From: Anabas testudineus
Lineage: Eukaryota; Chordata; Actinopteri; Anabantiformes; Anabantidae
Direction of reading: 5' to 3'
NCBI RefSeq assembly: GCF_900324465.2
Contig: NC_046619.1
Span: forward strand, 17,630,637-17,694,636
Length of the DNA stretch: 64,000 bases
Below are positions 37,001 through 50,170 of this stretch, in pieces (position 1 is the stretch's first letter; each line of letters starts with the position of its first letter). The notes beneath the pieces are model-generated. The model did not search any database and was not told where the DNA came from. It saw only the letters and a list, made by a program, of their open reading frames with translations. The translations under genes were made by a program, and so were the position numbers.

Positions 37001-37330
37001 AAAACATATGTTTACATTTTATTGATATTTTCAGTATTGATGTTTGAGAGAAATAAGCAACATTATAAGAAACTAGGAATTGTAAACAAACTGCGTGACT
37101 GACTGTGTAAAACATGCAGTTGCTTAAAAAGTTTATGAGAATAATCAGGCACTTTGGAAAATACATTAAGTTCCTTCTTGTTGGTTGTTAGAGAAGAAAA
37201 ATATCACTTTAGAGAGTTATTTTAGTTTTTTAGTTAGCTAATTAACATGATAATTAATCAACAGTGGATTTCGTGTTTGTACAGTAGATGACATGTTGGA
37301 AAAATTTAGGGGCAATGTCAGTTTCTTTAT
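34100..37330. other. Divergent intergenic gap between N8 and N9
   Basis: No gene or clear mobile element seen. It includes one copy of the recurrent block at about 36,125-36,310, which shares the run catatcctgttaaagcca with the copy near 44,430. Confidence 0.5.
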
Positions 37331-37335
37331 ATCAG

Positions 37336-37340
37336 CCAAT
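37336..37340 (+). promoter_or_regulatory. CCAAT box of N9
   Basis: ccaat in atcagccaatcacaatg, 100 bp upstream of the ATG. Confidence 0.6.
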
Positions 37341-37439
37341 CACAATGATTTCTACTTTGTGAACCTTCATCACATATGACTAAACCTTTGATTGGGGTGG
37401 AACAACATCAGTAGTGCAAGACCAGGGTGCTGCACCACA

Positions 37440-40319
37440 ATGATCGGAAAACTGGCTGCTTTGATTCTTCTCAGTTCAGCATGTAAGTTCACTACCTGCT
37501 CACTACAGGAAAAATAAATTTTACTATACTTTGTGTGAAAGTGTATTAATACAGATTAGCCAAGTCAATTTTATATATTGTATTGTTTGTAATACAAATA
37601 CTTTGTCTTCTTGTGTTATAACACACATATTGTCTCTTTTCTTAAGCTCTGATTCAAGCTGCAGAGGTCCTTCACCAAATCCCTTTGACCGAAATTGAAG
37701 TTGGTGAAAGCGTTACTTTAATTTGTCCAGTCTCTGAGAAGGAAGGTAAATTCTTTCATTGGTATAAACAGCCTCTTGGATATAGGGCACAAAAAATTGC
37801 CGCAGGAATACTTGGTGTAATAACAGTCACTGAACAATTTAAAGAGCCACGTTTCACAATATCAAAAGGGCAAGATCAATATCTTTTTACCATCAGAAAT
37901 GTCACCAAAGGAGATCAAGCCATATATTTTTGTCAAAATGGGACAGCATATGCACAGGATATTGTCAATAGCACATTCTTGGCTGTGAATGGTAAGTATA
38001 TGTTTTACTTTTAATATCATAATCACAATATTTGTATGTCATATCAAACCTTTTTGTGAATTACTTGCATTTAAATGATCACACAGATCAGAATCAGCCG
38101 AATCATTTCTATGTGAAACAAAGTCCAGAGACTGAGTCAGTTCAGCCGGGCAACACGGTGAATCTCCAGTGTTCACTTCTCTCCAAGAACATGGAAAACA
38201 GAGTCCAGTGTCCAGATGAACACAGTGTGTACTGGTTCAGAGCTGGATCAGAAGAATTTAATCCAGGCGTCATTTACACAAACAGAGACAGGAGACATCA
38301 ACAAGGGGAAAAGAGCTGTTCTTACAGTTTGTCCAAAACTATACAGGACTCTTCTGATACTGGGACTTATTACTGTGCTGTGGTTACATGTGGAAAGATC
38401 CTGTTGGGTGAAGGAACAAAAGTGGAGACAAGTATGTATTTACAGTTTTTAAACATCCATCAATTCTAAGAGTGTCTTGTTAACAATGAATAATTCTTCC
38501 AAAAATAAATAAATTCAAATTGCTGAACTTTTCTGAGTGTGCTTTTCTCATTCCAGAACCAGAATTAGACCTAGCTGTTCTTGTGCTTGGAGTACTGTTG
38601 GCCTGCTGTGTGACTGTGATTGCTGCCTTTATTTTTTTTGGAAGTCGAAGGAAAGTTTGTGAACACTGCAAAGGTAGATAAATTATATGGGCACTCTAAT
38701 TACAACATGTTGGCTTTTAGTGTATCATAACTCCAATACAAATAGTAATAATACTAGTAATTCATAATGAGTTACTTGCACCTTCTACATACACCCATAG
38801 CTTCTATGGCAGAACAGTTGATATTTTTAAAAAACTGACAAAAGAGAACTAAAATTTATACTGTATATGGTAGTATAGTATAGAAAAGAGGTAAGTACAC
38901 TTTAAACAAAAGTACTCATACTGTTTTACTGCAGTGCAAATTAAAAAAACAAGCTATTTTTCCCCATTAGTCTACACAGAATAACCATCGGTATAATGAA
39001 AAAATGTTTATTATAACTAAAAAAGCTTATGTACATGTACAGTACATTCACCTCTGCTGTGGCCCCAGACTGTGGTCAGGTGCATCCTGGTTTAGTTTTC
39101 TTGAGGTGCGTCTAGAACATGACTGAAGTCTAGCTGTAAAAAACTGAAGTGACAAGACATAGTTTTAAAGGAACAGGCCTGTGTATATATGTTCCCATGA
39201 TTCACACTGGATGTCAGGATGAAAATCAAGATTTGAAGTTCAAGGGACATACGTAGACCTCCACAATAACATTTTGTGGTCAGGCACAGATCAACGAAAG
39301 CATAGAAAAAACATTTTTTAAGTTTTTAGTTTTCCAGTGATCACAGAGGCTTTGCTAATTGTGAAATTGAATTAAAAAACACCAGGAACCAATCTAGAGT
39401 TGGCCAACCCACCAAACCAAGTAACCAGAGGAAGTGACCAAAAAAATAGTTTTCCTGCTTCACCACAGAAGAATGACAATATTTACTTTTATTAACAGGA
39501 GAAATGAGTGCCTCCCATCTCCCTGGACGTGACAGGCCAAGTGCGGATCAAACAAATGATTTGGTAAATATCCTTCTATAGAAGCAAATGCTTCATAGTG
39601 ACAAATCTACACACAATCATCACCTGACGCTGCAGTTCTGAAATTGCTTCTGCTCAGTGTTTTTTAATGTTTATTTAGCATGAAAAGGTAATTCAAATTA
39701 ATTATACTAGTATGTGTTAATGGTTTGCACTTAAATAACACTTCCCTACATTAACGGTGCTCAAAGTGTTGGGCACTGCTTCTCACACACACACACACAC
39801 ACACACACACATCCCGATGGTAGAGCTACGATACTACCGTGGTGGGTCAGGCCATCAAAGACACCTTAGCATATGACAAGGGGAGCAGAGAATCACACCA
39901 TAGACCCCACGACTTGTCCATTTCGTGTTTCTGACCTCCTCCCATGAGCCTGATGTAACATTTTAGTCCTGTTAGCCAACAAAAAGTACACAACATGTAA
40001 TCATGTTACATGGATCAAACCTTTGTGCAACGGACTAAAATATTTTTCTGATTTGTATTCAAACCAAACACCAACACTTAATAGCATAAAGAGCATATTC
40101 TGTTCTTTTTTAGTCTAGATATTACATCACCAATCTGAAAAAAAAGCTTTGTTAATGTGAATGTGTTTTTATTTGCAGGTTGATACAGCAGTGAACTATG
40201 TAGCACTGAATTTCTCTACAAACAACACAAAGCGAATGACGATGAACAGAGAGTCGGCACGGGAGTGTTTGTACTCTGCCGTAGAATACAGCAGAGCAGA
40301 TCAACACGTGCAGCACTGA
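37440..40319 (+). CDS. N9: NITR-family receptor, type C, intact
   Basis: Exons: leader 37440-37482, V 37647-37991, I 38087-38431, TM 38557-38673, linker 39499-39563, tail 40179-40319; 351 aa. The leader is MIGKLAALILLSSA. V has VTLIC, FFHWYKQPLG and QAIYFC. I has VNLQC, VYWFRAGSEE and CAVVTCGKILLGEGT, in which the J-like Phe is Leu. TM is LAVLVLGVLLACCVTVIAAF with no charge, followed by RRKVCEHC. The tail has VNYVAL, a canonical ITIM, and CLYSAV, a YxxV motif. It is the clearest inhibitory receptor of the window. The intron before the linker (about 825 bp) and that before the tail (about 615 bp, with a CA repeat) are longer than in types A and B. Confidence 0.83.
39784..39811. repeat. CA microsatellite
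   Basis: About 14 CA units in the last intron of N9. Confidence 0.9.
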
Positions 40320-41035
40320 CCTACTTTATAATTAACAGGATCTGTACACAAGGATACCAGGATTATAGCACTGCTCATTATCTTGTTTTTTACAATATAA
40401 TACTTTATTTAATGAAAATTATATAAAAAAATAATACATACAAAAAGCTGTTAGATAAAGAAATAACATGGGAATCGTTCTTTATTGTGTGGATTTCATC
40501 ATCATTCTCATCATGTTTGTAACGTCTTTTAAAGAACTGAACTTAACATGGGAAATACAAGACTTAAGCGAATCAATCAAATACCAAAAAGTAAATATAT
40601 CCACAAGAATGTAATACAAAGCAGTCAATTAAAAAAAATGCAAAAATGCAGTTTGATTCTTCAAAGCAAAACTTTAAGGCCAACCATCAGAATTTAGGCT
40701 ATTCCAGATTTGATTAGATTAAAACTAATGTAATGTCAATAATTTGCACACATGTTGATGAAAATATTATTAATAAAAAGGCTCAAATTGTGAACACAAT
40801 CAAAGAAACTGCACTAGTTGGTTCTTTGTATATGTTATCTACATTTTGTGTGCAAGTACCTGTAACTCCTTTTTACCCATATAAAAGTATAAAACGTGTG
40901 CTAAATGGAGTGGGCAGATGTATTTACATGTAACTTTTCAAAATTCATTTTCAATGTTCATTTAAAAATATACATACATATTAAAGAGGATTTCCAGCTC
41001 AAACCATATGTTTTTGCTTTAATTGGAGTTGTGGA

Positions 41036-41901
41036 TCATCTTTTTCTCTTCTTTCTTGTTCTTTTACTGCTAGTTTTCACCATGGTAAAGACAACAGTTG
41101 AATTAGTCCATATGTCTTGATCCTGCTGAAGAAAAATAAAGCACATTTTGTAAGATGACTATGTAACAAGAAAAGGAAAACTTTTTTAAAAAAGAGACTC
41201 GTACCAATAAATAGTCCTTCTGCTGTCCATCACTGGCTGCAGTGTCTGGTAACCAAACAATGGGAAACGTTATATAAAACGCATTGTAAATAAAGTTTAA
41301 AATTTACAAACCGAGAAATGTGGTTGACTGCACAAAATTTGAAATGAATAAAATGTGTGTTTCCAAAGTAAAAACAGAAAAATTCAATGTTGCCTTACCG
41401 CTGCAAAAACCCAAAATCTTCATGGAATAAATGGAAAAACCTATAACAATGAGACTTACACCCAAAACACACCACAAAAACAGAATAGTATTTCAGAAAT
41501 GACAGACTTTGTTGATGTGTTTGTAAGCAAATGTAAACTGCAGCATCGCTCAGCTTTGCTCTTTTGATACGCAGAACAAACGTTCCAGGCTCTCTGGTAG
41601 CTGTAATGCGAGGATCAATGGTCGTTAAATTATGGCTTATAGCTACTATTTCAGGAAAGTTTCCAGATACAAGCCTGATCCAAAACAAGCTTCCCATGGC
41701 CCTGCGGGCACATGTCAGGCTCACATCATCTCCAACATGAATTGTCTTTTTCTCAAAGGGCTGCTCCACTGTGCACCCTGAAAAAGACATTAAACACAGC
41801 AGTGTTTAGTTGAACAGAATATACTTTAAGGACATCATTCATCTCTGGACATACTTACATCCCACACTGAGGAACAGCAGTCTGTACAGAATGATCAGCA
41901 T
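41036..41901 (-). pseudogene. N10: NITR pseudogene, V exon fused to TM exon, I exon lost
   Basis: Leader 41859-41901 (MLIILYRLLFLS) and a type A V domain (IHVGDDVSLTCARR, LFWIRLVSG, DAAVYIC) start normally. The V exon then runs straight into a TM exon: after SLSFLK the DNA continues into what was NTILFLWCVLGVSLIVIGFS, read out of frame. The fused exon is 41399-41777. No I exon exists, so a deletion joined V and TM. A linker relic (41205-41245) and a tail exon reading DQDIWTNSTVVFTMVKTSSK with a Lys/Arg-rich end (stop at 41,036) follow. The tail resembles type B tails but has no tyrosine. The promoter CCAAT is intact at 42,009-42,013. It could at most yield a V-only protein. Confidence 0.75.
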
Positions 41902-42008
41902 TTTGTGATTGTGGTTGGAAGCTTGAGAATGATGTTAATTTAAATCATGATAAAATGATTCACTTCAATTATTACACAGGTAGGAGGTAACCATTTCAGA
42001 GCTATCTG

Positions 42009-42013
42009 ATTGG
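42009..42013 (-). promoter_or_regulatory. CCAAT box of N10
   Basis: attgg in tatctgattggccag, 108 bp upstream of the pseudogene ATG. Confidence 0.5.
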
Positions 42014-42174
42014 CCAGGGTTGACGTTGCCAGAGTTTCACTCTACTACCACAGAATCAACCTGAACACATAAAACAACACCAGCAGTTGTTTCATCTTTG
42101 TGTCTGCAGTATGTCTTTGAAAGCAGTGTTTGTGTTCAACAACACAAACAACATTGTGTGTGTTAAGTTGTGAC

Positions 42175-42512
42175 TGAATTTAATTTAATTTGTATAGTGC
42201 CAGATCACAACAAGGTCATCTTAAGGCACTTACCGTTACTACAGTGTTTAAGGTTCAAAACCTTACAAAATATAACTTAAATACAGAATTATATTGAAAA
42301 CCCAACAACCCCATTTGAGCAAGCTTTAGGCAACAGTGGAGAGGAAAAACTCCCTTTTAAAGAAAGAAACCTCCAATGGTGGGCGGCCATCTGCCTCGAT
42401 CGGTTAGGGTGAGTAAAAAGAGGAGAGAGAAAAGAACAGCAAAAATATTGGGCAGGTGGTTAGGGCCGGTAACTGCACTCTGGAGATATACAGCTCCAAG
42501 GCCGAGGATACC
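42175..42512 (-). mobile_element. L2/Rex1-type LINE fragment, copy C
   Basis: Minus-strand 3' end of the same family as copies A and B: aatttaatttaatt tail, then gcggccatctgcctcgatcg. No coding part remains. Confidence 0.75.
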
Positions 42513-42727
42513 GCATTCAGATCTTGTTTTTCCATGGAACAACTACTTTTAGATAGATCCTGCCTGCTCTTACATTTTAACCAAAATTTGATTTACATGC
42601 AATATCTGACAATGCAGCTGTTAGAATGGTCGATTAGGATTCTTGCGCTTTTTCTTGTTAGTTTGTTTTACCATTTCACTTTATGTGTGAATGATGCCAG
42701 TGAGTGTCAACTCCTGACAGCCTATTA

Positions 42728-42886
42728 CAGGGGTGGCCAACCCTAGTCCTCAAGAGCCACAGCCCTGCTTGTTTTCCAACCATTGGCTGGACACATCTGA
42801 TCCAGGTAATCAGCAGAGAGTAGGGCAGAGATAGTTGGAAAACAAGCAGAGCTGTGGCTTTTGAGGACTAGGGTTGGCCAGCCTTG
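42728..42886. mobile_element. hAT-type MITE with 8-bp target duplication
   Basis: A 159-bp palindromic element. The ends cagggg/caaggc followed by tggccaacc are inverted repeats continuing for about 50 bp. It is bounded by perfect 8-bp duplications gcctatta at 42,720-42,727 and 42,887-42,894, as expected of hAT elements. No coding capacity. Confidence 0.85.
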
Positions 42887-42894
42887 GCCTATTA

Positions 42895-45120
42895 AAACAT
42901 GGCCTATTATAACCATAGCGATGGGGCAGTGGAGAGACAAGAACCTTGTTTTAATTAACACATAATCAATAACAACCACAACTTCAGCAGTTGCAGCATC
43001 ACTGCCACCTTTTGGTGAAAACTAAAAGAAGACCCTTTTCAGATGTCACTAAAAGCAGGCCTTTACCTGAGTCGTGTAAATAGGTGATGTAAAACCAGAG
43101 TACAGAGCAGAGTAGGAGCCATTGTGAACAACCTAGGATGCGGTCAGATGGTAACCCTGCCTACCCTGTCAGACATCGACAGTGAAACAACAGCAGGAAA
43201 AATACAGCAGTCAGAGTGGAGGAGGGCTGTTACAGCATGTTTAATGTTGTAGAGTTTGTGATTCATCTATTTGCATGAAGGAAGGATGAATGGATGGGCT
43301 CAACCTATGAAGAGCTTTAGGCGTTCATGTAATGGCGCAACATGTTAATTGATGCCTTTTAAGATTAAACTTTTTGTTTGGTATAGCAAGAACTGAAGAT
43401 GAAACGGGATGCCTCTCAGACTTGAATGCACTTACACTAAAGTGACACCTTGAGAAGTTTCAAAGGTTTGCAAAAGAGTTCCTTGAGTCCATCCTGTGTC
43501 CATCCCTATAGCACATGCAAAATAATGTAGAGAAAGATAGACAAGGTTTGTATGCACATTCAAACACATTTGTTGTCACCACTGACAAATGATGTATGGA
43601 AAGTTGAGTATGGTTGTGGGTGAGCTGCAAAAATAAGGTGTGATTGCAAAGCTGCTTTTCTTCCTGTCACAATTGTACTTTTAGCAAAAGGGAGGGCTTG
43701 ACAGGCAGTGAGGCGATGGGAGGAGGGTTAAGCAATCGTTGTTTTTTAGTTCACTTCATTTTTTGAGACAGGGAAGAGAGTCTTCACTGGTCCAACCTCT
43801 ACCGCTTCACTAATAACTCTAATGGAAAAACCCAACTCATACTCACCATGTTCTTCTGTTGCTTATTTTTGTTGCTAATTGCAGTTTAAAAACCATGAGC
43901 CCATAAGTGATCTTTGTTAAATTTGCTCTCAGTGGCATGCAATGTGCCTGCAGGGCAGATGGAAACACTATATGTAGACCACACTAAAACTGTGTGGTGG
44001 ACATGGTTTTCACTTCTCTTCCTTTAGCTTGCAGTTTGATGCACAGTGCATGTAACATACAAACATACGGTACTCTGTGTAACACATACATAGAAGACAA
44101 GAAAAATGTATGTGTTTATCTGTACCATGCATCAATATAAGATGTTGTTACCTTGTTAACAATCTTTTATTTCCTTGAAGATCAAATCACACATTCTGTA
44201 ATTGACTGTTTCTGTCTTTCCTTGCAGTAACTTATAAGATCTGTCACTTGCACTGTACTGTACAGATAAGCTTACTTTAATGCTTTTACACTATACTGCA
44301 ATTAAACATATACTAAGAAAAGTGAAATTAAAACAGATTATTATTATTATTATTAAAACATCAGATTCTGTGGACTTTTTAAACTATAATTAGCCTTTTA
44401 ACACCTTGCAGCACTTCCTTTCTCATATAGCCCACCTACATATCCTGTTAAAGCCAGTAGTGAGGTCTCTTCTGAGCAAACAGCTTCAGTAGTTGTTCAA
44501 AGGAAGAGAAAGAGAAATGGCCTTCTGTCTGCAAGTGCAGCTTTTGAATGAGGCTTTGCTTGTTGTGAGACTAGATAGGGCCAGATTTCCTGTTTTATCC
44601 AAGAACACCAGGTTTTAAATGTTCCTGAAAGGCTGGTTATAATCTTAATTACAAATGTGGAACACATTTGGAATAAAACATTTACAATATACAAAAATAG
44701 ACAACCGGAAGCATCTGTCCCTTATGGTTACTCGTTGGGAAGCTGCACACTGAGATAAATTGCACACAAGAAAGGGGACAGATGCTACAAATTACATTGT
44801 TATTTTGAATAACCTTGTATAATCATAGTATTATACAAGGTTAGTTTTGTCAGAACACAGCAGAAAAAGGCCAGGGTGAATTATCATGGTCCTGGTCGGA
44901 GAACAGCTGCAGATAATAAAAGCTTTACTTAGCTTCTTAAAAGTAAATTTATCAACAGTAAATAAGGCGTTAAAAGCTTAAATATGTGCTTGGACTAATT
45001 TTCTGATTGAAATATATTAGACATTTAGTTATTTCTAAACAATACCTCCTAACATCTCTGTAATTGGTTAGTGAAATGATTTCTCTTCTGTTGTCTAAGT
45101 TCTTCTTGTTGTCTTTTAGC
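42895..45120. other. Intergenic region between N10 and relic N11
   Basis: No gene seen. It holds one recurrent block (about 44,415-44,600) and a palindromic cluster: 14-nt perfect arms at 44,810-44,823 and 44,830-44,843, and 11-nt arms at 44,711-44,721 and 44,775-44,785. Confidence 0.5.
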
Positions 45121-45146
45121 TGATTGTTTTCATTTGTCGTCTTTAG

Positions 45147-45234
45147 TTCTGAGCCCAGTTGTCATTGTACTTGGGGTTCTGTTGGCTGTCTGTGTTATTG
45201 TGATTGCGATTTTGATATTCTCAAAAGACTGAAG
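45147..45234 (+). pseudogene. N11: isolated type C TM exon relic
   Basis: An acceptor (ctttag) is followed by LSPVVIVLGVLLAVCVIVIA, then ILIFSKD and a stop, then a donor (ggtaagt). It closely resembles the TM exon of N12, including the early stop. No leader, V or I exon is found within the preceding 2.5 kb, so it is a remnant of a deleted gene. Confidence 0.7.
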
Positions 45235-45689
45235 GTAAGTTTAGCAACACTGCATAAAATCTGTATACGCAGTAACTTGCATTTACTGAAATTTTTATTC
45301 TTTGAAAAATCCTAGATTTTCTGGACCCAAGATGGAGGAAGCTTGATTGTTTGGCTCGAAACCATCTCAATGTGTATTGCATGGACACACTTACAAAGAC
45401 AATAAAAAAAAACATATGCTGTGCTGTAAATGCTGGACTTGAATGTTAACCAAGCTGAAAATCAATCAGGCAACAACTGATTGAAGCACTCTATAGCACT
45501 GCAGTAGGTGTACAGACCACATTTTTGTTTGACCGATCAGAGATATGCAGTGTATTTTTTATTTATAAACGTTCACAAGCTTTCCTCTTTTTGTCAGACA
45601 TGTTTAGGGTTCCAGTGCACGTCTAAGCAACTAAATAAAGGAATTACATTCGACCTTCTGTGAGACACTTTTTTATTTACATGCACTGA

Positions 45690-46300
45690 AGTAACCAGGT
45701 TACGGTCAGGTTTGACCAGATTTCCTAATTATAATGTAAACAGGAAATGTGGCTACCATAATCAGGTTAGGAGATTAGCATAACCTGATTTCTTCAGGCA
45801 GATGTCTCCCAGAAATAACATCACTTGGTTTCTAATCGGCTCTTTATAAGCGCACATGTGCAAAACAGGTTCTCAACTGTGTTCAGATCATTTTACTGAT
45901 CCGCTTCACCAGACTCACAGTCCAAACCCTGCAGAGGAGATGTGAGTACACACACACACACACACACACATACTGTGTGTGTATACATTTTTCTTCCTCT
46001 TATTTGGTTCCACATCATTTTCTCTATATTGTGATTCACAGTGGTTGTTAACCTGTTTAAGTTTAAGACAATATTAACATATAGTAGTTACAACAAAGTA
46101 AATCAATCCCCTGGTTCTTCCACCTTCCTACCTCCCTTAATGCACCTCTACCCTCACTACATATCCTGTCTGGTCTATTTGTAAAAAAACGCCGTGGTGT
46201 TTGGTCAAAAGTAGTGAAATGGCCTGTTACAGCCTTCGTTTATCCACAGCTTTAGCGAGTGGCTTTGCATGTTTGCACAACATGATTTCAACCTGCTTTG
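45690..46300. other. Region with CA repeat, recurrent block and a possible dispersed repeat
   Basis: A CA microsatellite lies at about 45,949-45,970. The recurrent block lies at about 46,120-46,280. The stretch with ggctctttataagcgcacatg (near 45,840) resembles ggctctttataagagcaaatg near 58,560, suggesting a dispersed repeat whose family I cannot name. Confidence 0.4.
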
Positions 46301-47467
46301 ACAAAGAGATGTGAAGGTGTGAAACTGAAACTATAGCAGCAACTCTTTTCTGATATGAGGTTTTTTCCTAAAACAATCTTGAAAGAAACATACGCAACAA
46401 CATTTCTTTCATCTGCATATGGTCGAGGATATGGTGAAAAACAACTACACTTAGAAGCACTAGGTGTGTCTCTGCTATAACTCAATCTGTCTCCTTCCTT
46501 CCTGTGCTTTCAAAAAAGAACTTAGGCAAAGCCCAGTTTGATCCCAGCAATCCAAACTACTGCAATGTAACAACCCGATGTGTCTTTTGATGCTGTTGTG
46601 TACATAGAAAACCAAATACACTAGTGGCACCGGTTCAACTCAGAACAACACAGAACAGATGCAGGACACAGAACAGTCAAATATCTCTGCTGTTAATAGT
46701 AATGAATGGAGAAATAACTAATAAATACAGAGTCTACTTTAAAAACGTCTGGGATCTTCTATTCACCAACATTTATTCAGTTATTCCGTTTCTGGAGATA
46801 TTTATGTGTATTATATATTATCTGGATCAGGGTTATCAGATTGAATATTTGTTATACAACTTCAAACAAGCTAGCTGTAGCAATATAAGAGGGGCAATCT
46901 TTTAAAGTTATTTTCCGTGGCTTTAAGTGGAGCTTTAAAAAGACATTGACAGAACATTTAATTAATGCTTTGAGATGTGAGGAAGTGCTTTACACACCCA
47001 CCCATTAACCAAACCTCTTTATTTTACCATCTAGAGACACCTAGTTAGAACTAATGAAATCTAATGCAGCAGTTTTACAGCAATGAAGGTTTAATTTTAC
47101 GTTTTTGTTAAAACTGTTTTGGATAGCTGTAAATTCAACTCTTTTATTTCAGTAACTCCGTGTAGAATAGTGAGGCTAGGCTAAATAGAGAAACATCTTT
47201 GTGTGTTTCAGTACAGTATGGTCATATTAGGCAGATTTTAAGACCTAGTTATGTCACACACACTACTCTATATAAATAGTTCCACAATAACTTTTATACA
47301 AATCTGTAAAAGCTGGGAATCACAGGAGTAAAAAAGCAACAAAGCCCTGAGATTTAAGGCACAAGTAACTTGCAAAAGTATGAAAAACTGTTTTGAAAAA
47401 CATTCCCTTGTCTAGAAATTTAAAAAAACAATTGTTGTTAGAAGGAAGTGCCCTATGAGCATTTCAG

Positions 47468-47472
47468 CCAAT
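47468..47472 (+). promoter_or_regulatory. CCAAT box of N12
   Basis: ccaat in atttcagccaatcaggag, 91 bp upstream of the ATG. Confidence 0.6.
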
Positions 47473-47562
47473 CAGGAGACTTTGTAGACTGATGATCAAG
47501 AGAGTAAAACTTCATTCGTGTAGAAAGGCATCAGTTGTGCGTGAGAAGGGTGCTTTACCACA

Positions 47563-49403
47563 ATGACTGGACAGCTGGCTGCTTTGATTCTTCTTAGTAC
47601 ATTCTGTAAGTACAACTTTTAACTATTGTATATGTTATATGTCCATGCATGTAATGTGTTTATATTAAATCATGCTAACGTATAGGTATAACCTATCATA
47701 TCTCTTATCTTCAGCCCTGATCCAACTCACAGAGGTTCGTCAGCAGATCGCTTTTGTTGTGGCTGAAATTGGTGGAAATGTTACATTGAGATGTCCAGTG
47801 TATGAGAAGGGAGGCAATTTCTTCCATTGGTATAAGCAGTCTCTTGGGTACATGGTCCAAACTGTTGCTGCACGAACTTATAATGAACAAAAACTTTATG
47901 GGGAATTTAACAATCCACGTTTCACAGTCACAGAGTCGGAGTCTCAGTATTTTCTTACAATCAGAAATGTCACCAAAGAGGATGAAGCAACTTACTCCTG
48001 TCAAACTGGAACAGCATATTCACAAACCTTTGCTAATAGCACCTACCTGGCTGTGAACGGTAATGTTTTTTTTTTTTTCACATATCCATGTCCTTTTTTC
48101 ATACTTTTCATAATTTAAACAATTGAATTTCTTTTATGGCTTTTTTATTGAATTGTGCAGAACAGAATCAGCAGAAATCTGTCCATGTGAAACAATGTCC
48201 ACAGACTAAGTCAGTCCAGCCGAGTGACGCAGTGAATCTCCAGTGTTTACTACTCTTCAAGGACAAAGAAAATAAAGTCCAGTTTGGGGAACACAATGTG
48301 TACTGGTTCAGACCAGGATCAGGAGGATCCCACCCAAGCCTCATTTACACTCACAGGAGTCGCAGTGATGAACAAGACGAGATGAGCTGTGTTTACAGTT
48401 TGTCCAAAACTATACAGGACTCTTCTGATACTGGGACTTACTACTGTGCTGTGGTCACATGTGGAGAGATCTTGTTTGGTGAAGGAACGAAAGTGGAGAC
48501 AAGTATGAATTTACTGTGTTATTAAAAAAATAGTTTTTTGTATAGTTGTATTGTAATAATTTTATTTAATTAATCAATAGAAAACCGTTTCTAAATGTAG
48601 TCATTTAAAGTAATTCTAGTAATTATTTTGATTTTGATTAACACTTGCAACTCAGTTATATGCTCCGTTTTTTAAAGAAGTTCTTTAGTGTTTGTGACCT
48701 GCAGGCAGGTGGGCTTAAGAGGGAGGGTGGGATGAAAACCAGATCTGTCCATGTTTAACAAAGAATCTAAAATAGGCAAATAGTCCAAGACGCCACGAGA
48801 AAAAACTGTAACAAAAGGAGCATGTACACAAGGTAATGGCTGCAACACAACAACATGCATACACAATCTGGCGGAGACTGGTTGATACTGGTTAAACTGG
48901 TGTGATATACTGCAGAGAGTAAGAGAAGCATTTATTCAGCTGCGTGTAGTCATTGAGCAGAGTGTGTGCAGCAGGGAGTATGAGCGTGTGTGTGGCAGAC
49001 ACTGGATTCAAACAAGACTCAAACTTTATTAAAAGAGAAAAAAAGGCTAAATGAAGTGTCAAACTGTCAAATACTACATTCACTATGAGCAATTATTAGC
49101 AAAATTACAGTTATAGTCACCTTTTAAATACTTGTGTACATGTAATCTGGCTAAATTCTTTGTTAACCTTGTAATCGCTGTTTCTTAGTACATACTCTTA
49201 ATACAATGTTACTATAACTTATAGGATGAAGCATGTTGGCACTAATGACTTTTATTCATTGAAAGATGAGTGGAGTAAAGAGTCTGTTCTGCTTTCTTGT
49301 TCTGATTTCAGGACAACAGTTGGATCCAGTTGTTGCTGTGCTCGGGATACTGTTGACCTTCAGTGTGATTGTTATCGCTATCTTAATTTTCTCAAGAGAC
49401 TAA
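47563..49403 (+). CDS. N12: NITR-family receptor, type C, tail-less
   Basis: Exons: leader 47563-47605, V 47715-48059, I 48161-48502, TM 49312-49405 with the stop at 49,401; 273 aa. The leader is MTGQLAALILLSTF. V has VTLRCPVYEKGG, FFHWYKQSLG and EATYSC and is almost identical to that of N13. I has VNLQC, VYWFRPGSGG and CAVVTCGEILFGEGT. Its usual Cys before VYWF is missing (VQFGEHN rather than VQCPDEH). After the helix (VVAVLGILLTFSVIVIAILI) the frame ends at FSRD, so there is no signalling tail. A tail-like exon survives at about 50,035-50,115 in the 3' region, followed by AATAAA at 50,176. The intron before the TM exon is about 810 bp, against about 125 bp in N9. Confidence 0.78.
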
Positions 49404-50034
49404 AGGTAAGTTTAGTAACACTGCAGAAATTAAGTTTGTAACTTTGATCTCAGTTATAATTTAGTCATATAGCAGAAACATTTATCTAAAGTGACTAACA
49501 ATAAGGAACAAACAAATATAGGACCAGCTTAGAATTCACTGTCTTGCCCGAGGAAACTAGGACCAGGCATTGAATTTCTGACCTTGAAATTAATAGGTTG
49601 GTGGATTTCTTTGTAATTTTGTTTTATTTTATTGTATTTTTAATTTACTCGAAAACATATATTCCTGGATCCACACCATCACATTAGGCCTTGTGATGCT
49701 CAGTGTTGAGCATGAGAGCTCATTTCTTGTCAATTTGCAACATGCCAGTCATATTTTGCAACATAAGATTATAATCGCTTAATTCAGTGCTCAGTTTGAA
49801 AAGAATCAAACTCTAATTTGCATTTAATTGACTTGTAACTTGCATCAGCATATTATTATTATACCAAGAATTGCACACTAAGCCTGCACCATTTCCTGAT
49901 AAGACCTACTGTATGTTACGATCATAACTGGTCCTTTCAAGGAAAGGTCAAAGAATACTGTCGGACAACCTTATATGTTCTCACATCTCACACCTGATCT
50001 AATCTGATCGTCAATGTCCATGCTGTGTTCACAG

Positions 50035-50170
50035 TTTGAGGATGGTGACGCAGACTCTGAACTACTCACTGGATTCTTTACAGAAGAAAGGAAGAAGAGG
50101 GAGAAGAAAAAAGTAGGAACAGCAGCGATGACGAACAGTGACTGTAAAGACGTTCAACTGTGTGTAAAAT
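50035..50170 (+). pseudogene. Untranslated tail-exon relic of N12
   Basis: The acceptor gttcacag is followed by gaggatggtgacgcagac, matching the start of the tail exon of N13 (gatggtgatgcagaaacagc). One frame still shows NYSLDS where N13 has NYATLDF, one codon shorter. It lies beyond the stop of N12 and just before a polyadenylation signal. Confidence 0.6.

Noticed and set aside
34100-37430. Open frames at 35,130, 35,578, 36,764 and 36,933
   Set aside because: Short, with no domain, leader or splice context, and not conserved elsewhere in the window; chance frames in AT-rich DNA.
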